The position numbers and the translations under genes are program-made. From the NCBI RefSeq assembly GCF_900091625.1, contig NZ_FMIC01000002.1, forward strand, positions 682,001-746,000: a stretch of 64,000 bases of DNA. Direction: 5' to 3'. The notes beneath the pieces were generated by a model, which was not told the DNA's origin, searched no databases, and saw only the letters and a list, made by a program, of their open reading frames with translations. The DNA is from Micromonospora peucetia. Its GTDB lineage: Bacteria; Actinomycetota; Actinomycetes; Mycobacteriales; Micromonosporaceae. Positions within the stretch are counted from its first letter, which is position 1. Each line of letters begins with the position of its first letter. Of the stretch, positions 25,760 to 34,652 are shown one piece after another.

Positions 25760-28503
25760 GTCGTGTCCGATCGCATCGTGGTTTCCTTGTCGCCGGAGGG
25801 CGGGCCGACCGGGGCGACGCGCCGGCGCCTCGCGCCTCGCGCGCCCCTCGGCGGGTCGATGTTCACCAGCTCCGTACGCGTGCTGATCTTCAATTTCCGG
25901 TAGGCCCGCGTCAGGTGCTGCTCGACCGTGCTGACGGTGATGAACAACCTGTCGCCGATCTCCCGGTTGGTGTGCCCGCGGGCGGCCAGGTTCACGACCC
26001 TGCGCTCGGCGTCGGTGAGGGTGGCGAGCCCGTCCCTCGCGCCGGCCACCCCGGAGTCGAGGTTGTCGTCGGAGGGCTTGAGCTTGCGCCGCAGCAGCTC
26101 GGCGTGGCAGCCCTCGGCGAGCTGGAGGGCGTGGGCGCCCATCATCTTTGCGCGTCCGAACTCGCCGAGCGCGTGCCCGGTCTGGCTCAGGTCGGCGAAG
26201 ACGTGCGCGAGTTCGTGCCGGTCCCCGCTGGCGTGCAGCAGGTCCATCGCCTCGCGCAGCATCACCTGGCGTTGCTTGGGCGCGTACGCCGCCGCCAGCG
26301 CGCGCAGCCCCATGCCCTTGGCGCGCGGGGCGTCGCCACCCGGCAGCGCCAGGTGTTCGGTGACCAGTTTCCGGGCCCGTTCGGGCCGGCCCATCCGCAC
26401 GTAGAGCCGGGCGAGGTCGACCCGCCACGGCAGCGCGGAAGGATGGTCGGCGCCCCAGTCCACGGCGAGCTGGCCGGTGGTCTGGAAGTCGGCGAGCGCG
26501 GCGTGCCGCCGGTCCACGGCGTCGTAGTAGACGCCCCGGGCCCGCAGGTACTGCGGCCAGAACAGGCTCTGGCGCATCGCGGCCGGCGTCGACTCCCGCA
26601 GGACCGCCTCGGCCCGGGCGAGCTGCCCGGTCATCGTGCAGGCGAGGACCAGGTGCGCGAACGGCGAGCCGACGGCGACGCCCCAGGCGGCGGGCGGCAT
26701 CGTGGCCAGTGCGTCGCGCGCGTGCCGCTCGGCGGCGGCGAGGTCGCCGCGACACAGGGCGACGGCGGCCCGCACGTCGGCCAGGACGGCCCGCCAGCTC
26801 GTGATCTCGTGCGCCTCGGCCTCCTCGGCCAGCTTCTCGCACCAGTCGCCGGCCCGGTCGAGGTGGTCGGCGTGGATCAGCACCCGCAGCGCGTGCCATA
26901 CCGACACCAGAAGGGAGTCACCGGGGCGGGCGCGTTGCAGCACCTCCTCGGCGCGATCGACCGCCGCGTCCGGCCCGCGGTCACCGGGCTCGTCGCCGCC
27001 GTGCGGGTGGCAGTGGCGCAGCCACTCACGGGTGGCGAGGTGGTCGGCGCCGAGGTCCGGATCCGGGTGCGTGCTGAGGTCACCCACCCCGCTGAGCACC
27101 TCCGCCGCCTCGTCGTACCTGCCCTGCCAGGCGAGCGACCGGGCAAGCAGGAGCGTGTCGGCCTCGTCGAGGAGTCCGGCGCGACCGGCCCGCGCCAGCG
27201 ACGACAGGTGACGCGGAACCGCCTCGGGGTCACCGCGCCAGTGCACCCGGACGAGGGCCGCCTCCACGGCGGCCCGCTCGCGACCGTCCTCGGTGGATCT
27301 CAGCGCCAGTTCCAGGCAGTCGACCGCGTGTCGGGCGGCGCCGCCCGCGACGGCCTCCCCGGCCGCCGCGACCAGCACGGGCGTGGCCCAGGACTCGGCC
27401 GGCTCACCGACGCCCACCAGGTGTACGGCCACCTCGGCGGCGGACGCGCCCTCCTCGTGGAGCAGGCGCGCGGCCCGCGACCGCAGTCCCGACTGCGTCG
27501 GCGGCGGGCAGTCGTCGAGCACCGCGGCGCGCACCGCCGGATGGTGGTATGAGTGCCCCTCGGTGAGGCCCGCCTCGGCGAGCGCGCCGAGCGCCTGCCG
27601 GGTGGTCGCCGCGCACAGGCCCACCAGCCCGGTGACGAGCCCGGCGGACGTGGACGGGCCGACGATCGCGAGAGCGCGGGCGACGTCGAGCAACCGGGGG
27701 TCGCTGCGGTGCAGGCAGGCGAGCGCCGCCTGGACGAACGACTCACCCACCGTCGGCGCCAGCTCCCCGTCGGCGCCGGTGAGGGCGTCGTCGAGCAGCG
27801 CGTGTACGAGCATCGGGTTGCCGCCGCTGACGGCGTGCGCCGACGCGGCGAACCGCCGGGCGTCCTCCGGCCGGATCCGCTCGGCGAGCAGTCGCCCGAC
27901 GCCGTCGGGCGACAGCGGGAGCAGCCGGAGGTGACGGCAGTGCGGTTGCCGCGTGAGTTCCGCACGGAAGGCCGCCGCCTCGGGCCGCGCGCCGACGCAT
28001 CCGCTCAGCACGAGCAGCACCCGCGCGAAGCGGATGCGCCGTTGCAGGTACAGCAGCGCCTGCAACGACAGGGAGTCCGCGAACTGGACGTCGTCGACGA
28101 GCACCACCAGGGGCCGGTCGGCGGCGACGTCGAGGAGGACCTGGCAGACGTCCTCCAGCAGTTGCGCGTCGGCGTGCCGCAGGGCGGGGGTGTCCGGGTC
28201 ACCCGCCGGCCCGGTGTCGCGCCGCAGCAGCGGCAGGTGGCCGGTCGAGGTGGTCTGGGCCCGGAGGCTGTGGAACAGCTGCCCCACCACCCCCAGGGCG
28301 ATCATGCTCTCCGCGACCGAACAGGCCGCGGTCAGCACGAGCGCGCCGTCGCCGGCGGCCACCTCGGCGACGGCGTTCACCAGGCGGGTCTTCCCGCTGG
28401 CGACGCCGCCGTCGACCAGCGCGACCCGCCCCTGGCCCGCGGCGGCCGTCGCGTACGTCCCGGCCAGGTCGGTCAGCAGGTGTTCTCTCTCGATCAGTGC
28501 CAT
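25756..28503 (-). CDS. LAL-type LuxR regulator with ATPase domain
   Basis: The 915-residue protein has Walker A GGVASGKT near the N-terminus (about 32-39), a Walker B region VVLVDDVQFAD and a long helical middle part. It ends in a C-terminal LuxR helix-turn-helix (LTDAERRVVNLAARGHTNRE to VEQHLTRAYRKL). Large LAL regulators are pathway-specific activators in actinobacterial clusters. ATG 28503 sits five bases after AGAGGTGA, better than the GTG three codons earlier. It lies inside the isonitrile-terpenoid operon, directly in front of and overlapping the isnA-like gene, so it probably controls that operon. The ligand is unknown. Confidence 0.9.
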   Translation of the reverse strand: MALIEREHLLTDLAGTYATAAAGQGRVALVDGGVASGKTRLVNAVAEVAAGDGALVLTAACSVAESMIALGVVGQLFHSLRAQTTSTGHLPLLRRDTGPAGDPDTPALRHADAQLLEDVCQVLLDVAADRPLVVLVDDVQFADSLSLQALLYLQRRIRFARVLLVLSGCVGARPEAAAFRAELTRQPHCRHLRLLPLSPDGVGRLLAERIRPEDARRFAASAHAVSGGNPMLVHALLDDALTGADGELAPTVGESFVQAALACLHRSDPRLLDVARALAIVGPSTSAGLVTGLVGLCAATTRQALGALAEAGLTEGHSYHHPAVRAAVLDDCPPPTQSGLRSRAARLLHEEGASAAEVAVHLVGVGEPAESWATPVLVAAAGEAVAGGAARHAVDCLELALRSTEDGRERAAVEAALVRVHWRGDPEAVPRHLSSLARAGRAGLLDEADTLLLARSLAWQGRYDEAAEVLSGVGDLSTHPDPDLGADHLATREWLRHCHPHGGDEPGDRGPDAAVDRAEEVLQRARPGDSLLVSVWHALRVLIHADHLDRAGDWCEKLAEEAEAHEITSWRAVLADVRAAVALCRGDLAAAERHARDALATMPPAAWGVAVGSPFAHLVLACTMTGQLARAEAVLRESTPAAMRQSLFWPQYLRARGVYYDAVDRRHAALADFQTTGQLAVDWGADHPSALPWRVDLARLYVRMGRPERARKLVTEHLALPGGDAPRAKGMGLRALAAAYAPKQRQVMLREAMDLLHASGDRHELAHVFADLSQTGHALGEFGRAKMMGAHALQLAEGCHAELLRRKLKPSDDNLDSGVAGARDGLATLTDAERRVVNLAARGHTNREIGDRLFITVSTVEQHLTRAYRKLKISTRTELVNIDPPRGARGARRRRVAPVGPPSGDKETTMRSDTT

Positions 28504-28548
28504 GTGGGTCACCTCTGGACACTCCTGAGGCTCGGGTCGACCGGCGAC

Positions 28549-29340
28549 TCACCCCGGTTGTTCGGCGTGGGCGAACGTGCCGCCGCCGCGCGAAGCCGGG
28601 TTGAGTGACCTGGTGTGCGCCCTGATGCTGCGCAGCACCGCGGACATGTTGTCGTTGAGATAGAAGTGACCGCCCGGGTGGACGACGAACTCGAATCCCG
28701 CATCGGTGTGTTCCTGCCACGCCCGCGCCTCGTCGACCGTCACCCGCGGGTCGCTGTCGCCGACGTGGGCGACGATCGGGCAGTCCAGTCGTGGCCCGGG
28801 CCGGTACTCGTAGGTCTCGGCTGCGGTGTAGTCGGAGCGGATGGCCGGAAGCACCATCTGCAGCACGTCCTCGTCCTCGAGCAACGCGTTGTCGGTGCCC
28901 GCCAGGGCGCGTACTTCGGCGATCAGGCCGGCGTCGTCCCGTAGGTGGGTCCGCTCCACCTTGCGCAGGTGCGGCGCCCGCCTGCCGGAGACGAACAGCG
29001 CGGTCGGGCTGACACCGGCCCGCCGCAGCCGCAGCGCGACCTCGAACCCGAGGGTCGCGCCGAGGCTGTGGCCGAACACGGTGACCGGCCGGTCGACCAG
29101 TGGTAGCAGCGCCGCCACCAGTCGGTCCGCGATCTCGTGGGCCGAGGTGAGGCCCGGCTCCCGCAACCGGTCCTGGCGACCGGGGTACTGGACGGCGAGC
29201 ACGTCGACCTCGGGTGCGAGCGCCCTGGCCACCCGGACGAACCAACTCGCCGAGCCGCCCGCGTGCGGCAGGCACAGCAGCCTGGTCGCCGCCGCGTCCG
29301 CCGGGTGGAACCGGCGCACCCACAGGTCGGTGTCTGTCAT
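28549..29340 (-). CDS. Type II thioesterase (GrsT/RifR-like)
   Basis: The 263-residue alpha/beta hydrolase has the typical start WVRRFHPADAAATRLLCLPH, AGGSASWF oxyanion region, nucleophile GHSLGATLGFE, acid near GDSDPRV and His in HPGGHFYLND. Type II thioesterases remove wrong or stalled acyl groups from carrier domains of NRPS/PKS systems. ATG 29340 follows GGGGGA. It sits between a 57-residue peptide gene and the LAL regulator, in a transcription unit that has no NRPS. It may therefore serve the NRPS of the neighbouring operons, or act on a carrier-bound precursor not recognised here. Confidence 0.88.
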   Translation of the reverse strand: MTDTDLWVRRFHPADAAATRLLCLPHAGGSASWFVRVARALAPEVDVLAVQYPGRQDRLREPGLTSAHEIADRLVAALLPLVDRPVTVFGHSLGATLGFEVALRLRRAGVSPTALFVSGRRAPHLRKVERTHLRDDAGLIAEVRALAGTDNALLEDEDVLQMVLPAIRSDYTAAETYEYRPGPRLDCPIVAHVGDSDPRVTVDEARAWQEHTDAGFEFVVHPGGHFYLNDNMSAVLRSIRAHTRSLNPASRGGGTFAHAEQPG

Positions 29341-29399
29341 CTCGTTCCCCCGCGAATCAGCTCGTGGTCGCCGGTGCCGGTGCCGGTTGGCCGGCTCCG

Positions 29400-29573
29400 T
29401 CAGCGGCCCGCGTCCGCCCGGGCCTCGCTCCAGCTGATGGTGGTGGGCCGGACCGCGGCCAGGTCGCTGGTGGTCCAGCTGTCCAGGACGTCGATTCGGA
29501 CGTCGCCGTCCGTCGGAGCGTCGGCGCCGTCGAAGAAGAAGGCATTGAGAATCTCGGTCGCGTTGACAGACAT
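29400..29573 (-). CDS. 57-residue acidic peptide, unknown; first gene of operon
   Basis: I do not recognise this protein. ATG 29573 has GAGAGG about nine bases upstream, and the frame stays open for 57 codons. The sequence begins MSVNATEILNAFFFDGADAP, is acidic in the middle (TDGDVRIDVLD) and ends with a Ser/Thr/Trp-rich part: SWTTSDLAAVRPTTISWSEA. It has no Cys, signal peptide or membrane span. Gene size, first-gene position and the leader-like then Ser/Thr-rich layout could fit a ribosomal peptide precursor. A YcaO/SagB pair lies 27 kb away at the left edge, but no modifying enzyme is adjacent. It could equally be a small accessory protein of the thioesterase or isonitrile pathway. Confidence 0.6.
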   Translation of the reverse strand: MSVNATEILNAFFFDGADAPTDGDVRIDVLDSWTTSDLAAVRPTTISWSEARADAGR

Positions 29574-30143
29574 GGGAGTCCCCTCTCGCACAGCTTGGCC
29601 GGTGGTGCGGAACGCCACTTAAACCTCCTGTACGGGGGCCTGTTCCAACAAGGTCTCCGCTCATCGTCTGCGCGAAGGTTCATCACAGCGCAATCGTGAA
29701 TCGCTCATACCCGTCACCCACGGCAGGCTCGATGACGCTTGTCAATACCCGATCCGGTCCACCCCGTGTCGGATGCGTTTCGGCAGGGCGTTTCTGCCGC
29801 CGCTCCCTGCCACGGGAAGCCCTGCACGGCAGGGGGCAACCACGCTCGGCCGGCTGGCGGAACGGGCCGACGGAATTGCTCCCCACGGATCGCGGTAACG
29901 ATCTTCCCCGAGCTCACGGGCACTGTTCCCCGTCCGGCCCTGCGCGATTCACCCGGCTCGGATGACGCCCTCACGCCCCACCACCCACCCACAATGCCTG
30001 ACCAGCAACTCCACAACCACCACCCAATAACCCACACCATGCACCCCACACCTCCTACGGGGTGCCCTAGGGGTGCCCACCCAATGACCACCAATGGGAA
30101 CCTCAAACCCCACCAACAACACACCACACCCGGAGCACACCCC
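29574..30143. promoter_or_regulatory. 570 bp divergent region with SARP-type repeats
   Basis: It separates the minus-strand isonitrile-terpenoid operon from the plus-strand SARP gene. From about 29960 the plus strand becomes strikingly G-poor and rich in C and A (runs such as CCACCACCCACCCACA), a bias that continues through the SARP gene. The interval contains the 11 bp-spaced repeats at 30059-30078. Both promoters should lie here; no full consensus was identified by eye. Confidence 0.5.
30059..30078. promoter_or_regulatory. Tandem GGGGTGCCC repeats spaced 11 bp (SARP-like site)
   Basis: GGGGTGCCC occurs at 30059-30067 and again at 30070-30078, a centre spacing of 11 bp, one helical turn. 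SARP activators bind short direct repeats with 11 bp period upstream of promoters. The site is 66 bp before the SARP start codon and is a marked island of G in a G-poor stretch. Autoregulation is inferred. Confidence 0.45.
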
Positions 30144-30923
30144 ATGAAATTCTCAGTCCTCGGCACCACCGAAGTCACCCACCACAACCACCACCTCGAA
30201 CTCGGCGGAATCAGACAACGCGCAATCCTCGGCTACCTCATCCTCAACGCCAACAAAGTCGTCGCCACCAGCCAAATCCTCAACGCCATGTGGAACGGCA
30301 ACCCACCCCCCACCGCCCGCAAAATGGTCCAGAACGCCGTCTCCGGCATCCGCCGCATCCTCACCACCAACACCGACCCCACCACCACCCCCCACCTCCG
30401 CACCCACCCACCCGGCTACCAACTCCGCATCGACACCGAAACCATCGACCTCTACCAATTCCGCCGACTCGTCCGCGAAGGACGCCACGCCACCACCAAC
30501 AACAACCACACCCACGCCGCCCACACCCTCCACCAAGCACTCAACCTCTGGCGCGGACGAGCCCTCGCCGACCTCGTCGAAACCGGCACCAACTGGTCAG
30601 AACTCGCCGCCATCGAAGACGAACGACTCTCCGCACTCGAAGACCGCCTCGACGCCGAACTCCACTGCGGCAAACACCGCGAAATCACCCCCGAACTCGA
30701 AATACTCACCACCACCGAACCCCTACGCGAACGCCTCTGCCACCAATTCATGCTCGCCCTCTACCGCAGCGGACGCCAAGTCGACGCCCTCCGCGTCTAC
30801 CGACGCACCCGCGAAGCCCTCATCGACAACCTCGGCCTCGAACCCGGCCGCCACCTCCAAGAACTCCAACAACGCATCCTCGAACACGACGCAAAAATCC
30901 AAACCCCCGTACTCATCGGCTGA
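30144..30923 (+). CDS. SARP-family transcriptional activator
   Basis: The 259-residue protein has an OmpR-type winged helix at 1-95 (MKFSVLGTTEV, RQRAILGYLILNANKVV, MWNGNPPPTARKMVQNAVS, GYQLRI) and a bacterial transcription activation domain (DLYQFRRLVREG, ALNLWRG, LTTTEPLRERLCHQFMLALY, LGLEPGRHLQELQQRIL). It matches AfsR/DnrI/RedD-type regulators without the ATPase part. ATG 30144 is chosen because homology begins there; CGGAG lies nine to ten bases upstream. Codon use is abnormal for the window: third positions are nearly all C, G is avoided on the plus strand, and His, Thr and Asn are over-represented. This may indicate recent acquisition or strand-specific mutation. Confidence 0.88.
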   Translation: MKFSVLGTTEVTHHNHHLELGGIRQRAILGYLILNANKVVATSQILNAMWNGNPPPTARKMVQNAVSGIRRILTTNTDPTTTPHLRTHPPGYQLRIDTETIDLYQFRRLVREGRHATTNNNHTHAAHTLHQALNLWRGRALADLVETGTNWSELAAIEDERLSALEDRLDAELHCGKHREITPELEILTTTEPLRERLCHQFMLALYRSGRQVDALRVYRRTREALIDNLGLEPGRHLQELQQRILEHDAKIQTPVLIG

Positions 30924-31052
30924 CCCGACCCGCCGGCTCCGCTGCCGACCCCGCGTCTCCCGTGCCAGCCACGGCTGCGAACCCCTGCGCCGCCCTACGT
31001 GACGCGGACACGCCGACCGACGACCGCAGTAGCGGCGACAGTCCCCGGACGC

Positions 31053-31110
31053 GACCAGGCGCAGTGGCTCCCGACGGTTCGCCGACCGTCGGGAGCCACT
31101 GCGCCTGGTC
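31053..31110. terminator. Long bidirectional hairpin terminator
   Basis: A perfect 26 bp inverted repeat (31053-31078 and 31085-31110) with a six-base loop TCGCCG lies between the convergent SARP (stop 30923) and P450 (stop 31163) genes. No T-run follows. Confidence 0.75.
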
Positions 31111-31162
31111 CAGTCCCCACCGCTGCCCGGCCCACGTCCGGACCGGGTGACCCGGTCGCCGC

Positions 31163-32395
31163 CTACCGGTGGTTCAGCAGCACCGGCAGCGACGCCACGT
31201 CGTTCGCCATGAACGAGCGCAGCGGCTGGATCTCCTCCGGCGGCACGGCCAGCGCGAGGCGCGGGAAGCGTGCGAACAGCGCTGGCACCGCCACGGCCGC
31301 CTCCAGTCGCGCCAGCCGGGCGCCGGGGCAGAAGTGCGGGCCCGCCCCGAACGCGAGGTGCTCCTTGTCCTCCCGGTCGATGTCGAACACCCCCGGATTG
31401 TCATGAACGGCCGGGTCGCGCCCGTGCGCCAGGTAGCTGATGAGGATGGCGTCGCCCGCCCGGATGACGGTCCCCTCGCCGAGGTCGATGTCCTCCTTCG
31501 CCCAACGCATCGGCAGCGCTGCCACCGGGCAGTGCGCCCGCAGCGCCTCCTCGATCGCGTCCGGCCAGCGGGCCGGGTCGGCCGTCAGGGTCGCCAGTTG
31601 GTCCGGGTTGGCGAGCAGCTCGCGGACCGTGTGGTCGATCAGCGTCACGGTCGTCTGGCTGCCACCACCGATGAGCAGCAGCAGCATGTCGACCAGCTCC
31701 TGCTCGCTGAGCGGCTCCTCACCCTCCACCCGGGCCGCCATCAGGAAGCTCGTGAGGTCGTCCGACGGTTCGCGGCGCTTGAGATCGATCAGCGTACGCA
31801 TGGCGACGTTCATGTCGACGTAGACCGCGGCCGACTCCTCCTCCGGCACGTTGTCGGTGTTGAGCACCACCCGCAGGATGCGCAGCACCTCGGGCCGCAG
31901 GTCGTCCGGCACGCCGAAGAGGTCGCAGATCACCCTGGTGGGCAACTGTTGGGAGTAGATCGTGTGCAGGTCGACCGGCTCGTCCGGCGGGCGCGTCGCC
32001 AGGTCGTCGAGCAGCCGCCGGGCGACGAGTTCCACGTGCGGGCGCATCGCGTCGATCCGCTTCGGCGTCAGCGCCGGCGCCACGAGCTGCCGCAGGCGCT
32101 GGTGCTCGCGGCCCTCCGCCGTGGACATGGACTCGACGTCCACCCACGGCGACAGCCACTTGATCTCACCGGGGGTGTAGCTGGGCACGTTCTTCGTGAC
32201 GTTGCGGGAAACCCCGGGATGGGTCAGCAGGCGCCGGACCACGTCGCCGCGGGTGATCGACCAGGCCAACATGCCTTCCGGCAGCTCGACGGCCACCGCG
32301 GGACCGGCCGCGCGAAGCTCGTCGATCTGCGCGTACAGGCACTTGCCGCCGCGACTGTCGATCTGGGTGGTGGGGGCAGCGCTGAAGTCGACCAT
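31163..32395 (-). CDS. Cytochrome P450
   Basis: The 410-residue bacterial P450 has the haem-binding loop FGAGPHFCPGARLARLE, the ExxR pair in EEALR and the I-helix LLLIGGGSQTTVTLI. The I-helix normally reads (A/G)Gx(D/E)T; here the acidic residue that helps proton delivery is Gln (GGSQT). This is uncommon and found in some P450s with altered oxygen chemistry. ATG 32395 has AGGAGG about seven bases upstream. It is divergent from the hydroxyacyl-CoA dehydrogenase gene. It probably oxidises a pathway intermediate or a carrier-bound amino acid; the substrate is unknown. No ferredoxin gene is near. Confidence 0.92.
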   Translation of the reverse strand: MVDFSAAPTTQIDSRGGKCLYAQIDELRAAGPAVAVELPEGMLAWSITRGDVVRRLLTHPGVSRNVTKNVPSYTPGEIKWLSPWVDVESMSTAEGREHQRLRQLVAPALTPKRIDAMRPHVELVARRLLDDLATRPPDEPVDLHTIYSQQLPTRVICDLFGVPDDLRPEVLRILRVVLNTDNVPEEESAAVYVDMNVAMRTLIDLKRREPSDDLTSFLMAARVEGEEPLSEQELVDMLLLLIGGGSQTTVTLIDHTVRELLANPDQLATLTADPARWPDAIEEALRAHCPVAALPMRWAKEDIDLGEGTVIRAGDAILISYLAHGRDPAVHDNPGVFDIDREDKEHLAFGAGPHFCPGARLARLEAAVAVPALFARFPRLALAVPPEEIQPLRSFMANDVASLPVLLNHR

Positions 32396-32634
32396 AGTGC
32401 GCCTCCTACGATGATGAGGGAACGCAAAAAAAGGTAACTGTCGATCGGGAACTGTCGGGTAACAGCCTTCTCGCACCCGCCACGAATTCGACTGGACAAA
32501 GGCGCAGGTCATTGCGTCGGGCCGGCGGACCACCCTATCGTTCTTCCATCACACTTGTCATGGAGCGGCGATCCCGCCCTACTCACCGAATTCCGCAGAA
32601 ACCCAATTGTTCACGCGTGTGCGGAGGCAGAAAC

Positions 32635-33498
32635 ATGGACAGGATTCGCCGGGTCGGCGTCGTCGGGTGCGGGGTCATGGGCGCCGGGGTCGCCGAGACG
32701 TGCGCGAGAGCCGGGTTGGACGTGCTCGTCGCGGTGTCGCGACCGGCCTCCGTCGCACCGGGCCGGGCGCGGCTGACCGCGTCGCTGGACCGCGCGGTGG
32801 GCCGGGGCAAGCTGAGCGAGGCGGACCGGGACGCGGAACTGGCCCGCGTGTCCTTCACCGCCGACCTGACCGACTTCGCCGACCGCCAGTTGGTGATCGA
32901 GGCCGCGTCGGAACAGGAGTCGATCAAGCTCGACGTGTTCGCCACGCTCGACAAGGTCGTCGAGGACGAGGACGCGATCCTCGGCTCGAACACGTCCTCC
33001 CTGCCGATCGTGAAGCTCGGTGGCGTCACCGCCAGGCCCGAGCAGGTGGTCGGCATCCACTTCTTCAACCCCGCGCCGGTGCTCCCACTCGTGGAGGTCG
33101 TCGGCTCGGTGCGCACCGACGCCCGGACCATCGACACCGTCGACGCGTTCGTCACCGACGTGCTCGGCAAGCAGGTGGTCCGCGCCAAGGACCGCGCGGG
33201 CTTCGTGGTGAACGCGCTGCTGATCCCCTACCTGCTCTCCGCCGTCCGGATGCTGGAGTCCGGAATGGCGACGGTGACCGACATCGACAAGGCGATGACG
33301 CTCGGCTGCGCGCACCCGATGGGCCCGCTGCGTCTCGTCGACCTGATCGGGCTCGACATCGTGGCCGCGATCAGTGAGTCGCTGTACCGGGAGTTCCGGG
33401 AGCCGCACTACTCGCCGCCGCCGCTGCTCGCCCGGATGGTGGCCGGCGGCATGATCGGCAAGAAGTGCGGCCGGGGCTTCTACGAGTACGGGCGATGA
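32635..33498 (+). CDS. 3-hydroxyacyl-CoA dehydrogenase (FadB2/Hbd-like)
   Basis: The 287-residue NAD-dependent enzyme has the nucleotide fold GVVGCGVMGAGVAE at the start, the family block IGIHFFNPAP (here VVGIHFFNPAPVLPLVE) and the C-terminal DKAMTLGCAHPMGPLRLVDLI. It reduces 3-oxoacyl-CoA or oxidises 3-hydroxyacyl-CoA. ATG 32635 follows GCGGAGGC. It is one base from the PNPOx-like gene, so the two are an operon, divergent from the P450. Together with the acyl-CoA dehydrogenase at 34653 it could supply a short acyl unit, for instance a butyryl- or crotonyl-type starter for the isonitrile acid. That link is inference. Confidence 0.88.
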   Translation: MDRIRRVGVVGCGVMGAGVAETCARAGLDVLVAVSRPASVAPGRARLTASLDRAVGRGKLSEADRDAELARVSFTADLTDFADRQLVIEAASEQESIKLDVFATLDKVVEDEDAILGSNTSSLPIVKLGGVTARPEQVVGIHFFNPAPVLPLVEVVGSVRTDARTIDTVDAFVTDVLGKQVVRAKDRAGFVVNALLIPYLLSAVRMLESGMATVTDIDKAMTLGCAHPMGPLRLVDLIGLDIVAAISESLYREFREPHYSPPPLLARMVAGGMIGKKCGRGFYEYGR

Positions 33499-33499
33499 G

Positions 33500-33988
33500 A
33501 TGGACCCCGTCGACCGTCTGCACCGCGTCCTCGCCGACGCGAAGTACCTGTCCCTGTCCACCGTGACCCCCGACCGGCGGCCGTGGACGGCGGTGCTCCA
33601 GTACGCGTGGCTGCCCGACCCGCTCCGCTTCCTGTTCGGCTCCGCGACGCAGTCCCGGCACAGCAGGCACGTGGCGGCCCGCCCGACGGTGAGCGGAGCC
33701 CTCTTCGTCACCGGCGACGGCGGGCTCACCGAGGTCGACGGCGCCCAGTTCACCGGCACCTGCCGGGAGCTGACCCCCGACGAGGTGCACGCACACCACG
33801 CGACGTTCTACGACGCCCTGCTGCCGGACGACACCAGCAGGGCGGAGTACACGTTGCCGGTGTCGGCCCTGCTGCCGCCGGCGGAGCACCGCATCTACCA
33901 GGTCTCGGTGGACCGCGTGTGGCTCGTCGACACCAGCACCTGGCTGGAGGACCGGATCGACCGCCGGATCGAGGTGGACCTGCCGTGA
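33500..33988 (+). CDS. PNPOx-like flavin/F420-binding protein
   Basis: The 162-residue protein fits the pyridoxamine-phosphate-oxidase-like split beta-barrel family: SLSTVTPDRRPWTAVLQYAW at the front, then FLFGSATQSRHSRHVAARPT, a typical cofactor-binding turn. Members use FMN, F420 or haem to reduce or oxidise small molecules. ATG 33500 begins one base after the preceding stop. The reaction is unknown; it may act with the dehydrogenase encoded just before it. The length is normal for the family. Confidence 0.75.
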   Translation: MDPVDRLHRVLADAKYLSLSTVTPDRRPWTAVLQYAWLPDPLRFLFGSATQSRHSRHVAARPTVSGALFVTGDGGLTEVDGAQFTGTCRELTPDEVHAHHATFYDALLPDDTSRAEYTLPVSALLPPAEHRIYQVSVDRVWLVDTSTWLEDRIDRRIEVDLP

Positions 33989-34016
33989 CCGGGCGGGTCC
34001 ACCCCGACCTCGGGGG

Positions 34017-34649
34017 TCACTCGGCCATCGTCGCCCAGAACATCGCCTCGTAGGCGTGCACCATTCGCGCCGCGCGCAGGGCCTCCACCGGGTCGTCGCC
34101 CGTGGCCAGGCCGGTCGACACCACCTCGGCCGCCTGCTCCAGCACCTCGTCCGGCGTCTCGGCGAAGTAGCGGAAGTGGGCGACCGCCTCGTCGGAGAAC
34201 CCGTACCGCGCCTGGAGGGCGTCGGCCACCCGGGCGTAGAACCCGCCGGACTCCTCGACGTTGACCAGCAGGGCCAGCGGGATCGCCGACCGCGGCCCGA
34301 ACACGGCGGTCCGGACGACGAATGAGGGGTACGCCTGGGCCAGCGGTCGCGGCTCGTGCGCCCGCAGTTCCTTCTCCCCCAGGCCCACCACGGCCGCGAA
34401 GTCCGGCAGCAGGCGCAGCGCCTCCTCCTCGGCGCCCGCCATCGCCAGGAACAGCGGCTCGGGGAAGCGGGCCGCCAGGAACGCGAAGCTGCTCCGGTCG
34501 CTGGACACCAGGTGGAACAGCTCGCCGGCCAGGGCGCGCAGCCGGCCGGCCGACACCTCACCCCGCTCCAACTGCTCCAGGAACCGGTTGGGCGCCAGCT
34601 CCAGCGACCGCCGCCCCTGTGCCACCAGCTCTGCCACATGCTCGTCCAC
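34017..34649 (-). CDS. TENA/haem-oxygenase-like protein, possible diiron oxidase
   Basis: The 210-residue all-helical protein is of the TENA/PqqC/haem-oxygenase fold. An ExxH pair occurs in LAGELFHLVSSDRSS (about 42-56), and a late helix MVHAYEAMFWATM has His and Glu. Haem-oxygenase-like diiron oxidases (UndA, SznF, BesC relatives) use such residues to cleave C-C or C-N bonds, but the full ligand set was not established here. GTG 34649 is preceded by GGAGGTGA, which includes the stop of the acyl-CoA dehydrogenase gene, so translation is tightly coupled. Substrate is unknown. A non-catalytic or thiaminase-like role is the alternative. Confidence 0.65.
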   Translation of the reverse strand: MDEHVAELVAQGRRSLELAPNRFLEQLERGEVSAGRLRALAGELFHLVSSDRSSFAFLAARFPEPLFLAMAGAEEEALRLLPDFAAVVGLGEKELRAHEPRPLAQAYPSFVVRTAVFGPRSAIPLALLVNVEESGGFYARVADALQARYGFSDEAVAHFRYFAETPDEVLEQAAEVVSTGLATGDDPVEALRAARMVHAYEAMFWATMAE

Positions 34650-34652
34650 TAG

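Noticed and set aside
30153..30536. Gly/Val-rich minus-strand frame inside the SARP gene
   Set aside because: It only reflects the C/A bias of the SARP strand (GGTGGTGGT-type codons) and has no ribosome site.
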